The notes beneath the pieces are model-generated. The model was not told the origin of the DNA and did no database searches. It saw only the letters and a list, made by a program, of their open reading frames with translations. Position numbers and translations under genes: made by a program. Below are positions 17,870 to 25,568 of a stretch of DNA of 64,000 nt, piece by piece. This DNA is from CAYWMD01 sp964458575 (GTDB lineage: Bacteria > Verrucomicrobiota > Verrucomicrobiia > Limisphaerales > JADLHS01). The stretch covers positions 1 to 64,000 of the forward strand of contig CAYWMD010000016.1 in assembly GCA_964458575.1 (NCBI GenBank), read 5' to 3'. Position 1 is the first letter of the stretch. Every line of letters begins with the position of its first letter.

Positions 17870-19065
17870 TGACTCCCGCCTTCAGTAACATTTTGCCGTG
17901 AGTCAACACGGACCCACTGGCCCTTCTTTACCGACAGCTGAACCGCTTCCAATACCTGCTGATTCTTCAGGCCGTCCTCGAAGGTCGGATGAACCGGCTT
18001 GTTCTCGACGCACGCGTTCACGAAATCGGCGACGGTATGAACAAACGTGCTTTCCCAGCCGAGGGGCTGACCCGTACGCCACCAATTCCCAACGTAGGGA
18101 TGAACGGCGTTTGGGAGCATGACGAGAATGTCGCGAAATCCCTGCCGATCCGGCGGATTGGCGTTGTCAAAGAATTTCAACCGGTTCATGTCTTCGAGAT
18201 CGAAAAACAGCGACCCGCGCGAACCGTTGATTTCCAGTTCCAGATGATTTCGCCGCCCAAGCGCGAATTTGGTTGCCTCCAGATTGGCCAGGGCGCCGTT
18301 GGCGAACCGGCCGAGGAAAAGCGCGGCGTCGTCCACGGTGACCTTGCCCATCTTGCGCGCAGCCTTGGCGGCCGGGCTCTGGATTTTCGCGGTCACCGGT
18401 TGCAGCGGGCGCTCGGGAACGAACGTTTGCATGAGCCCGCAAACTTCCCTGAACTCGCCGACGAGGTAACGCGCGAGGTCAACGACATGCACCCCGATGT
18501 CGCCCAGCGCCCCGCTGCCGCTGATGGCGGTCTGCAATTTCCAGGTCATCGGTTGGTCCGGGTCCACGAGCCGGTCCTGGGCGTACCGCGCGCGAAAGTG
18601 ATAAATGTCGCCGACCGCCCCCTCGCTGATCAACTTTCGCGCGAGCGCAATGGCGGGGATGCGCCGGCAGTTGTGACAGACCATGTGTATTACTTTCGCC
18701 TTTTGTACGGCCGCCAGCATGGCCGCGGCTTGTTTGACATTCAGCGCAAGGGGCTTCTCGCAAAGCACGTGTTTGCCCGCCTTGGCCGCGGCGATGGCGA
18801 TCTCAGCATGGGAATCGTTGGGTGAGCAGATGTCCACGATGTCCACCAGCGGCGATTCGACGACTTCGCGCCAGTCGGTGGAGGCCGTCTGCCAGCCAAG
18901 TTGGGCGCGCGCGGCCTGCACGCCCGCTACTTCGCGACCACAAAGGGCGTTCAACTCGATGCGCGCCTTGAGGGGAAAGAAATGAGCGGCCTGCCGCCAG
19001 GCATTGGAGTGAGCTTTTCCCATGAACCGGTATCCGACCATTCCCACACGAAGTGTCTTGGCCAT
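17866..19065 (-). CDS. Gfo/Idh/MocA family oxidoreductase
   Basis: A 399-residue cytoplasmic protein with an N-terminal Rossmann fold (RVGMVGYRFMGKAHSNAW). It has the family signature GKHVLCEKPLALN at about residues 93-105 and a C-terminal alpha/beta domain. It oxidises or reduces a sugar or cyclitol with NAD(P); the substrate is unknown. The start is ATG 19065. A near-consensus promoter lies 33-61 bp upstream. The stop codon (17866-17868) is made of transposase-remnant DNA, so the last few residues (EGGSH) may have been altered by the insertion. Confidence 0.88.
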   Translation of the reverse strand: MAKTLRVGMVGYRFMGKAHSNAWRQAAHFFPLKARIELNALCGREVAGVQAARAQLGWQTASTDWREVVESPLVDIVDICSPNDSHAEIAIAAAKAGKHVLCEKPLALNVKQAAAMLAAVQKAKVIHMVCHNCRRIPAIALARKLISEGAVGDIYHFRARYAQDRLVDPDQPMTWKLQTAISGSGALGDIGVHVVDLARYLVGEFREVCGLMQTFVPERPLQPVTAKIQSPAAKAARKMGKVTVDDAALFLGRFANGALANLEATKFALGRRNHLELEINGSRGSLFFDLEDMNRLKFFDNANPPDRQGFRDILVMLPNAVHPYVGNWWRTGQPLGWESTFVHTVADFVNACVENKPVHPTFEDGLKNQQVLEAVQLSVKKGQWVRVDSRQNVTEGGSH

Positions 19066-19097
19066 ATAAAGTTGGGGTTGAATTCGCTACCCCCGCC

Positions 19098-19126
19098 TTT
19101 ATAGTGACGAAAATTTTTCAAGTCAA
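19098..19126 (-). promoter_or_regulatory. Sigma-70-type promoter of the Gfo/Idh gene
   Basis: On the minus strand a TTGACT -35 (19121-19126) is separated by exactly 17 bp from a TATAAA -10 (19098-19103). This gives a predicted 5' leader of about 25 nt before ATG 19065. It is the best-matching promoter seen in the window. Confidence 0.75.
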
Positions 19127-19151
19127 TCGGTGACTTGACCGTTTTCTACGT

Positions 19152-20207
19152 ATGCCATTCTCAGCCGCCGAAGTAGCCAACCACCTGCAAGGCAAGGTGA
19201 TCGGCGACCCCGCCACCACCTTGAACGGCTTCGCTCCCGCCGAGCGGGCCCAAGCCGGCGACCTGACTTTTGCGGAAAACGAGAGTTTTTTCGCCAAGGC
19301 CGAGCAAAGCGCCGCTTCGGCAATCATCGTCGGCCGCGGCGAATTCAAATCGGCGAGCAAGGCGCTCATTCAAGTTTCCGATGCACGCGTCGCCTTCGCC
19401 AAGGCACTCGAGCTTTTCTTTCCCGAACCACGTCCCACGGCGGGCGTCCATCCGACGGCGGTGATTGCGCCCGGCGCGACAGTGGACCCCACCGCGCACG
19501 TCGGACCCCATTGCGTCGTCGGTGAACGGACGCGCATCGGCGCGCGAAGTGTGTTGCACGGCGGCAATCATGTCGGCGCGGATTGCCAATTGGGCGACGA
19601 CGTGATCCTTTTCCCCAACGTCACGCTTTATGCACGGACTGAAATTGGGCAACGAGTTCGCATCCATGCCGGCGCGGTCATTGGTGGAGATGGTTACGGC
19701 TACGTGCAGGACAACGGCACACACCGCAAAGTCCCGCAGATTGGCAACGTCATCATCGGGGACGACGTGGAGATCGGCGCGAACACGACGATTGATCGCG
19801 GCGCGCTTGGTCCGACGATTATCGGCAAGGGCACGAAGATAGACAACCTCGTGATGATTGCGCACAACGTGGAAGTCGGAGAGCACAGCCTGATCATCGC
19901 GCAAGTGGGAATCGCCGGGAGCACGAAGCTGGGCAACTACGTCGTGCTCGCCGGTCAGGTCGGCATCGCGGGTCACTTGAAGATTGGCAATCAAGTAACC
20001 GTCGCCGCCCAGTCCGGCGTGATGAACAACATTCCCGACGGCGGAAAGTGGCTGGGCGCACCCGCCTGCCCGGACAAGGAAATGAAGCGGCAATTCATTG
20101 CGATCAAGCAACTCCCGGATTGGCTGAAGCGCATCGCGGCGCTGGAAAAGAAGCTCGGCGTCTCGCCCAAGTCCGCCAAACCGGGCGAAACGCCCTCCGG
20201 CAGTTAA
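19152..20207 (+). CDS. lpxD: UDP-3-O-acylglucosamine N-acyltransferase
   Basis: LpxD adds the second acyl chain in lipid A biosynthesis, so this organism makes an LPS-type outer membrane. The 351-residue protein has the N-terminal uridine-binding domain (MPFSAAEVANHLQGKVIGD), then a left-handed beta-helix of hexapeptide repeats (VHPTAVIAPGATVDPTAHVG). The catalytic histidine region is MIAHNVEVGEH. A C-terminal helix ends it (WLKRIAALEKKLG). The start is ATG 19152. No lpxA, lpxB or fabZ gene adjoins it, so the usual lpx cluster is broken up here. Confidence 0.95.
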   Translation: MPFSAAEVANHLQGKVIGDPATTLNGFAPAERAQAGDLTFAENESFFAKAEQSAASAIIVGRGEFKSASKALIQVSDARVAFAKALELFFPEPRPTAGVHPTAVIAPGATVDPTAHVGPHCVVGERTRIGARSVLHGGNHVGADCQLGDDVILFPNVTLYARTEIGQRVRIHAGAVIGGDGYGYVQDNGTHRKVPQIGNVIIGDDVEIGANTTIDRGALGPTIIGKGTKIDNLVMIAHNVEVGEHSLIIAQVGIAGSTKLGNYVVLAGQVGIAGHLKIGNQVTVAAQSGVMNNIPDGGKWLGAPACPDKEMKRQFIAIKQLPDWLKRIAALEKKLGVSPKSAKPGETPSGS

Positions 20208-20226
20208 GCCACGAGGAGGTCCGCTG

Positions 20227-20267
20227 GTCGGGTATTTCCCCGACAACGCCCCGGTAAATAAACCGGG
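20227..20267. repeat. Tandem hairpins after lpxD
   Basis: Two 6-bp-stem hairpins follow lpxD: GTCGGG-tatttc-CCCGAC (20227-20244) and CCCGGT-aaataa-ACCGGG (20250-20267). The loops are T-rich and A-rich counterparts. They lack a U-tract, so they are more like the twin-hairpin repeats seen elsewhere than a standard terminator. They could still stabilise or end the lpxD transcript. Confidence 0.6.
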
Positions 20268-20336
20268 TGGATTAATTCCGTTGCCACCGCTCTTTCTGCT
20301 TCCCTTTTGCCGGAACCGGTGGTATAAAATTAACCT

Positions 20337-21035
20337 GTGAGCGCTCAGGCCAATCAAACGCAGTTCCATATCTGGGGCATTGACCAGTCTGCCTATGGAC
20401 CGGTCGAGTTGCCGACGCTCGTGAGTTGGATCAAGGACGAACGCGTGCTGGCCGACACCTGGATTTTTGTGGAACGGGAAGTGGCCTGGCGGCGCGCGGC
20501 GGATATTCAGGAACTGCAAATGTTCTTCTCGCGTAAAGCGGACGCTCCTGCGGTCAACGCATCCTCGGTCATCAAACCCGGCGTGCTGCGCCGCGTGAAG
20601 ATCCTAGGCAACTTCAGCGACGCACAACTTCAGCACTTCGCACAATTCACCGAATCCCAGCGCGTCACCCAATGGTCCGTCATCGTGAAGCAGGGTGAGG
20701 CAGGCGACTCCATGTATCTGATCCTCGATGGCGAACTGCGCGTGCGTATCGTCACGGGCGGCAAGGAAACCATTCTCGCCACCCTCGGCCCGGGCGATTT
20801 TTTTGGCGACATGGCGCTGTTCGATCAAGGACCGCGTTCGGCGGACGTCGTCGCCAATGTGGACAGCACCGTTCTGAAAATCTCGGCCTCAAACTTCGCC
20901 GCGCTCACCGAAGCGGCGCCCGATCTCGCCGCGCCGTTTCTGCTGGCCGCTTCCCGGACCCTTGCCGCGCGCATTCGTGCCGACAACAAACGTCTGCGCG
21001 ATTCCGTCAGCTTTTCCAACGCGGCGGGCCGGTAA
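20337..21035 (+). CDS. Cyclic-nucleotide-binding (CRP-type sensor) protein with GYF-like N-terminus
   Basis: A 232-residue protein starting at GTG 20337. Residues 10-60 (FHIWGIDQSAYGPVELPTLV) resemble the GYF_2-type 'bacterial tile' domain found in many verrucomicrobial proteins. The second half is a cNMP-binding beta-roll with the phosphate-binding cassette region GPGDFFGDMALFDQGPRSAD. No helix-turn-helix follows, so it is not a classical CRP transcription factor. It could bind cAMP, c-di-GMP or another ligand and signal through protein contacts. A TATAAAAT element lies eight bases before the start. Confidence 0.8.
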   Translation: MSAQANQTQFHIWGIDQSAYGPVELPTLVSWIKDERVLADTWIFVEREVAWRRAADIQELQMFFSRKADAPAVNASSVIKPGVLRRVKILGNFSDAQLQHFAQFTESQRVTQWSVIVKQGEAGDSMYLILDGELRVRIVTGGKETILATLGPGDFFGDMALFDQGPRSADVVANVDSTVLKISASNFAALTEAAPDLAAPFLLAASRTLAARIRADNKRLRDSVSFSNAAGR

Positions 21036-21045
21036 AACCCGCCAG

Positions 21046-21339
21046 TCAGTCCTCGAACAGTTTCTTGAGTTGATCCCGCGCCTTGGATTCACGCGAATGC
21101 TCCTCGGCGGGCGCCACAAACACCCGGCGTGCCATCTCGAAATATTCGCAGTAATTGGCCAGGTGTTTTTCCTCCACCGGATCGGCGCGACGATCGCGAC
21201 ATTGGTAGGCCACCTTCGGATCGTAACTCACGCAATTCAAACACACTTTCAGGTCCGCCCCGCATTCGCAAGTTTCCGAGCGCCCGGGCGAACCCGCCAA
21301 CGTATAGTCCCGCCCGCATTTCCAGCAATGTCGCGTCAT
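21046..21339 (-). CDS. Small cysteine-rich zinc-ribbon-like protein
   Basis: A 97-residue hypothetical protein with eight cysteines (C5, C8, C24, C26, C33, C36, C47, C64). They are arranged as CWKCG, CECG and CLNC followed by two single cysteines, suggesting two zinc knuckles or a small iron-sulfur site. The C-terminus is charged and helical (ESKARDQLKKLFED). It converges on the cyclic-nucleotide-binding gene and lies 49 bp upstream of the Dus gene stop region. I do not recognise a named function. Confidence 0.7.
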   Translation of the reverse strand: MTRHCWKCGRDYTLAGSPGRSETCECGADLKVCLNCVSYDPKVAYQCRDRRADPVEEKHLANYCEYFEMARRVFVAPAEEHSRESKARDQLKKLFED

Positions 21340-21388
21340 GGGCCCATTTTACAGCCTTTGCAACGCAGTCCAAGCGTTTGCTTGTGAC

Positions 21389-22438
21389 TCAAGCGCCCGC
21401 TGGCAGTGCCGAACCTGGTTTGGCGGTGGTTGCCGGATCGGGCGTCAACCACATCGGTTGATCGTGATCCAGAAACGTCCGGCAAACCCGAAAGAATTCC
21501 TCCGGCGTCACCGCCCGGCGGATCTGATGAAGGAACTGGCCGTTGGCGCCAACGCCCTCGCCGATGTAATTCATGAATTTCTTCATCCGCTCGCACTGCG
21601 CCTTCTCCGGTGCGCCGCCGGTGATCTGGGATTCCCACAACGCCTCGACGTAGGTGAGGACTTCGCCGCCGGTCGGATGGGTGACTGGCTCCCCGCGCAG
21701 CCGGCGGCGGATTTGATTGAACAGCCACGGACTGCGAATCGCCCCGCGACCGATCATCAAGCCGCGGGCACCGGTTTGATGCAACACGTCCAGCGCCTGG
21801 TCGGCCGAATAAACATGGCCGTTGGCGCAAACCGGACATTTCATCAGCTCGACCGCTTGGCGGATGAGATCGTAGTGAACCGGCAACCGGTACATTTGCG
21901 CCACGGTGCGCGCGTGGACGGTCAACAAATCAATCGCGTGTCTGGCAAAGATGGACAGCAAGCCGTCGAACTCTTCGCGCGAAGCGAAGCCCACGCGCGT
22001 CTTCACCGTGAACTTGATGCTCACGGCATCACGCAACGCGCCGAGGATCGAATCAACGCGTTGTGGCTCACGCAACAGACCGCCGCCCGCGCACTTCTTG
22101 TAAACCACCGGCGCGGGACAGCCGAGATTCAGGTCAATGGCCGCAACGGGCAGTTGTTGCAGTTCCTTCGCAGTGCGGACGAGCGACGGAACATCATTGC
22201 CGATCAACTGCGCCACGACCGGGCGTCCGGTGGCGTTGTGCTCGATGCTTTCTACGATCCACTTCTCCGGCCGCGACACGGCATGAACCCGAAAGTATTC
22301 CGTCCAATAAACATCCGCCCCGCCATAGCGGTGCATGAGTTTCCAAAACGCGCCGTCGGTCACGTCCTGCATCGGGGCCAGCGCGAGGAAGGGTTGTGGG
22401 CCATGGACCAGGGCGTCGAACTGTTGTGGTTGATTCAA
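21389..22438 (-). CDS. tRNA-dihydrouridine synthase family protein
   Basis: A 349-residue FMN-dependent TIM-barrel enzyme that reduces uridines in tRNA D-loops. The signature LNLGCPAPVVYKKCAGGGLL contains the active-site cysteine. LAPMQDVTDGAFW binds FMN, and GLMIGRGAIRSPWLF closes the barrel. The C-terminal helical tRNA-binding domain is present. The first codon is TTG 22438; no ATG lies at an appropriate place upstream. It sits alone between the Cys-rich gene and the symporter gene. DusA, DusB or DusC class cannot be decided by eye. Confidence 0.88.
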   Translation of the reverse strand: MNQPQQFDALVHGPQPFLALAPMQDVTDGAFWKLMHRYGGADVYWTEYFRVHAVSRPEKWIVESIEHNATGRPVVAQLIGNDVPSLVRTAKELQQLPVAAIDLNLGCPAPVVYKKCAGGGLLREPQRVDSILGALRDAVSIKFTVKTRVGFASREEFDGLLSIFARHAIDLLTVHARTVAQMYRLPVHYDLIRQAVELMKCPVCANGHVYSADQALDVLHQTGARGLMIGRGAIRSPWLFNQIRRRLRGEPVTHPTGGEVLTYVEALWESQITGGAPEKAQCERMKKFMNYIGEGVGANGQFLHQIRRAVTPEEFFRVCRTFLDHDQPMWLTPDPATTAKPGSALPAGA

Positions 22439-22481
22439 TGACGAAGTTTTGCCGGGGATTGGCCGGTCACACGAACAGAAT

Positions 22482-23954
22482 TTACGCCCGCGATTTCCGC
22501 TCCAGCGTCAGGCTGGCCAGCAAACCTGCGGCGAAGGTGATCAACGATCCGATCAGCACATACCATTGCCATGAGATTTTAAGCTGCAACCCCACGAAGG
22601 TCATGGCAGCGATGCCGGTCACCACACCAACCAGCGCGCCACGTGGCCCCACCCGGCGCGTCAGCGTGCTGAGAAAGAACAGCCCCAGGATGGGTCCGTT
22701 GGTGAAGGATGCGACCGCCAGCACCGCATCTACCCCGCGCCCTTTCATCGCAATTGCGATCATGGCCACCACAATTTGTACGCCGCCCCAAATCCCGGTG
22801 AGCCAGCGTGAAACGTTCAGATAGTGCTGGTCCGATTTCCCCGGCGCCATCAGCGGCCGGTAAAAATCGGTGACCGCCGTGGCCGCCAGCGAGTTGAGCG
22901 AACTGGACAGCGTGCTCATGGCTGCAGCGAAGATGGCGGCAACCACCAAGCCGATAACGCCAACGGGCAATTGCGTGACGATGAAATGCGGAAACACGCG
23001 GTCAGCCTTCGCCATGACATCGGGCGGCAGAGGCCCGGCTTTTTGGTAGAACACAAACAACATCGTGCCGATGACGAGGAACAAGACAAACTGCGCCAGG
23101 ATCACCACGCCGCTGGTGAGCAAGGCGGCCGTGGCTTGCTTTGCATTCCTTGCGCATAGGTAGCGCTGCACCATCAACTGATCGGTTCCGTGCGTGGCGG
23201 TGGTCAGAAACGCACCCCCAATCACCCCGGACCAAAAGGTGTAGCTGCGACCCAGGTCAAACGTGAAATCGAACAGGTTGAACTTGTGCAACTCCCCACC
23301 GACGGCCACGACCTCATTCCAGCCACCGGGGATTTCGCCAAGCAACACCAGGGCCGCCACCACCGCACCAACGAGATAGACGACCAGTTGAATCGCATCC
23401 GTCCAGATCACCGCCGCCATGCCACCGAGATACGTGTAAGCGATGGTGACCACGCCGATGATCAGAATCGAGACGGGATCGGCCCAACCGGTCAGCGCCA
23501 CCAGCACGATGGCCGTAAGGAAAAGCCGAATGCCATCCGCAATGGAGCGCGTGATAAGGAAGAGCGAGGCGGCCGTTCGTTTGACGCGTCCACCGAAGCG
23601 TTGATCGAGCACTTGATACACGGTGAACAACTCACCTTTGAAATAGAGCGGGATGAACAGCGCCACGATAATCAACCGCCCGATCAGGTAGCCGATGACG
23701 ATTTGCAGAAAAGTAAAGTCACCACCCACACCCGCTGAATTCGCGGAGAAAGCGTACGCCGGCAAGCTGATGAACGTCACCGTCGAAGTTTCCGTGGCGA
23801 CGATCGAGCCCATGAGCGCCCACCATGGCGCGTTGTTGTCTGAGAGGAAATAATCTCGAATGTTCCGCTGCTTGCGGCTGAACCACCAGCCCACGCCCAG
23901 CGTGCCGAGCATGTAAACCACGATGATGATGAGGTCAACCGGATGCAGTTTCAT
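22482..23954 (-). CDS. Sodium:solute symporter (SSS family)
   Basis: A 490-residue polytopic inner-membrane protein with about 13 hydrophobic helices. The SSS-family pattern includes GWWFSRKQRNIRDYFLS, the sodium-site helix GSIVATETSTVTFISLPA and IAYTYLGGMAAVIWTDAIQ. It imports a small organic solute with Na+. Relatives carry sugars, sialic acids, proline or pantothenate, and the substrate is not determined here. The start is ATG 23954. It lies about 4 kb from the DapA-like and Gfo/Idh genes, which might supply its substrate pathway. That link is only inference. Confidence 0.9.
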   Translation of the reverse strand: MKLHPVDLIIIVVYMLGTLGVGWWFSRKQRNIRDYFLSDNNAPWWALMGSIVATETSTVTFISLPAYAFSANSAGVGGDFTFLQIVIGYLIGRLIIVALFIPLYFKGELFTVYQVLDQRFGGRVKRTAASLFLITRSIADGIRLFLTAIVLVALTGWADPVSILIIGVVTIAYTYLGGMAAVIWTDAIQLVVYLVGAVVAALVLLGEIPGGWNEVVAVGGELHKFNLFDFTFDLGRSYTFWSGVIGGAFLTTATHGTDQLMVQRYLCARNAKQATAALLTSGVVILAQFVLFLVIGTMLFVFYQKAGPLPPDVMAKADRVFPHFIVTQLPVGVIGLVVAAIFAAAMSTLSSSLNSLAATAVTDFYRPLMAPGKSDQHYLNVSRWLTGIWGGVQIVVAMIAIAMKGRGVDAVLAVASFTNGPILGLFFLSTLTRRVGPRGALVGVVTGIAAMTFVGLQLKISWQWYVLIGSLITFAAGLLASLTLERKSRA

Positions 23955-24069
23955 CAGTCAAGGCCGCGCTATTTCTGGAACAGTGCGGAGGGGATGGCGA
24001 GAAAAATCTCAAAAAACGGCGGTCGGAGCGCGGACTTTCCCGCCCATTTCGATGAACTTGCCGCGCGTC

Positions 24070-24726
24070 CTACTTCACCGCGACCCCGCCGCCGTTTGCG
24101 ACCAGAGCTTGGACCGCAGCAGGCAGCGGCTTGCACAACTGGTCAAACAACGCCCGATAGTCGGCTTCGGTCGCGGAGACAGACCGCGCCGCCGCCTGGA
24201 TGAATCCGCGCAGGGTCTGTTGGGCGTAGCCGAGCAATCCCTGCCGGACCGGAAGCGAATACACCGCCAGCGTCAGCCCGTAAACCAGCGTGTGCCATCC
24301 CTGCGCCCCACCGTCCTCGACCGCTTGCAGGTATCGTTGCACAACCCGCTCGTCCCGCAAGGGTCGCAGGCGTTCAAGCTGGGCCCGGCCAACGCGCCGG
24401 CTGGCCGCGGCGAAATCACGCAGCACGGGTTCGCGGCAAAGCTCCGCGTCCAGTGCGACAAGCTCGCGCACATGGCCGCTGGACGCATGTTGATGCGCAT
24501 CGCGAATCGCGGGCAATTCGTGCGGCAGGAGAATGCGGTCCTGATACGCCAGAAGGAATTCACGCAACGCGGCAAAACTCGACACCGGGCGCGCCGTCAG
24601 CGAATCGGCCAGCGTATGCAACGACACCAAGCCGTCCGCCGAGCCGAGCTGCTCGACGAGCGGATGCGCGTCGCCCAGCCATTCGGCGGCGTCCTGTCCC
24701 AGTTCTGGTTTGGCCCACGGATTCAT
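24070..24726 (-). CDS. Hypothetical helical protein with UreF-like C-terminal region
   Basis: A 218-residue, largely helical protein starting at ATG 24726 (MNPWAKPELGQD). I do not recognise the whole protein. The C-terminal third (VYGLTLAVYSLPVRQGLLGY followed by an AAARSVSATEADY segment) has the rhythm of UreF-type urease accessory proteins. No urease genes are nearby, however. It shows no signal peptide, membrane helix or catalytic motif. It is transcribed divergently from the HAD phosphatase gene across a 216-bp gap. UreF relatedness is a weak inference. Confidence 0.55.
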   Translation of the reverse strand: MNPWAKPELGQDAAEWLGDAHPLVEQLGSADGLVSLHTLADSLTARPVSSFAALREFLLAYQDRILLPHELPAIRDAHQHASSGHVRELVALDAELCREPVLRDFAAASRRVGRAQLERLRPLRDERVVQRYLQAVEDGGAQGWHTLVYGLTLAVYSLPVRQGLLGYAQQTLRGFIQAAARSVSATEADYRALFDQLCKPLPAAVQALVANGGGVAVK

Positions 24727-24942
24727 TGACTTGCTGGCCGCGAGCCTTTGCTGCGCGGTAGTGGGTGAAAAGATGTTCCTGCACCCCGTGCTTTGCGAGC
24801 GAGAAAAGTGCGTTTGGTAAAAATAAAATCCTTGAAATCGGAAAAACGTCATGGCGCTTGCTTCCGCACCGGCGACGCCGGAAACGGTGACCGGCGCTTT
24901 TCTATTTTCACGGCGCGGATTTCGTTCTATTTATCTGCCACT

Positions 24943-25509
24943 GTGTCCACCAACCAACGCGCGGTGTTTCTGGATCGGGACGGCACGCTCATCGAAGAGC
25001 GCAACTATTTGAGCCGCCCCGAACAGGTTGCCATTTTCCCCGGCGTACCCCCCGCATTGCGTCGGTTGCAGGCGGCGGGATTCAAGTTGTTCATTGTTTC
25101 CAACCAGTCGGGCGTGGGCCGCGGTTACTTCACCCTGGCGGACGTGGAAAAGGTCAACGCGCATCTGTTGCGCGAACTCGCACGCGCTGAGGTCCGCTTC
25201 GAGAAGGTTTACATCGCGCCCGAAGCCCCGGACCAACCCAGCCGGGGCCGCAAGCCCTCGCCGCAGTTTTTATTTGATGCCCGCGACGAATTTGGCATTG
25301 CGCTTGCCGACAGCTACACGATCGGCGACAAATTGATTGACGCGGAATGTGGTTGGAATGCGGGTGTCGGGCAAAGTATCCTGGTCCGCACGGGCTACGG
25401 CGCAAAGCAGGAACGTGAACACGCCGCCCAACTGGCCCGCGCGGTAATCGTGGATGATCTCGCCGCGGCAGCGGAGTGGATTTTGAACTCGGACAGCAAG
25501 AAAACCTGA
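24943..25509 (+). CDS. HAD-IIIA phosphatase, GmhB-like
   Basis: A 188-residue HAD hydrolase starting at GTG 24943 (VSTNQRAVFLDRDGTLIEE). Motif I DRDGT, motif II SNQSGVGRG and motif IV IGDKLIDAECGWNAG fit the D-glycero-D-manno-heptose 1,7-bisphosphate phosphatase/HisB-N branch. The zinc-binding cysteine cluster of canonical GmhB is absent. The equivalent region reads APEAPDQPSRGRKPSPQF. It could make heptose precursors for LPS, consistent with nearby kdsB and glmS, or dephosphorylate another sugar. glmS follows after 59 bp that hold a dispersed repeat. Confidence 0.78.
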   Translation: MSTNQRAVFLDRDGTLIEERNYLSRPEQVAIFPGVPPALRRLQAAGFKLFIVSNQSGVGRGYFTLADVEKVNAHLLRELARAEVRFEKVYIAPEAPDQPSRGRKPSPQFLFDARDEFGIALADSYTIGDKLIDAECGWNAGVGQSILVRTGYGAKQEREHAAQLARAVIVDDLAAAAEWILNSDSKKT

Positions 25510-25519
25510 GGGCGATTCT

Positions 25520-25556
25520 CCCTCTCCCATCGGCTGGAAGAGGGACGGGATGAGGG
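25520..25556. repeat. Dispersed GC-rich repeat, copy 1 (inverse orientation)
   Basis: A 37-bp sequence between the GmhB-like gene and glmS. Its reverse complement begins CCCTCATCCCGTCCCTCTTC and matches the sequence at 50839-50877 nearly base for base. It contains a CCCTCTTCC/GGGAGAGGG hairpin. Confidence 0.8.
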
Positions 25557-25568
25557 CAGTTTAGAAAT

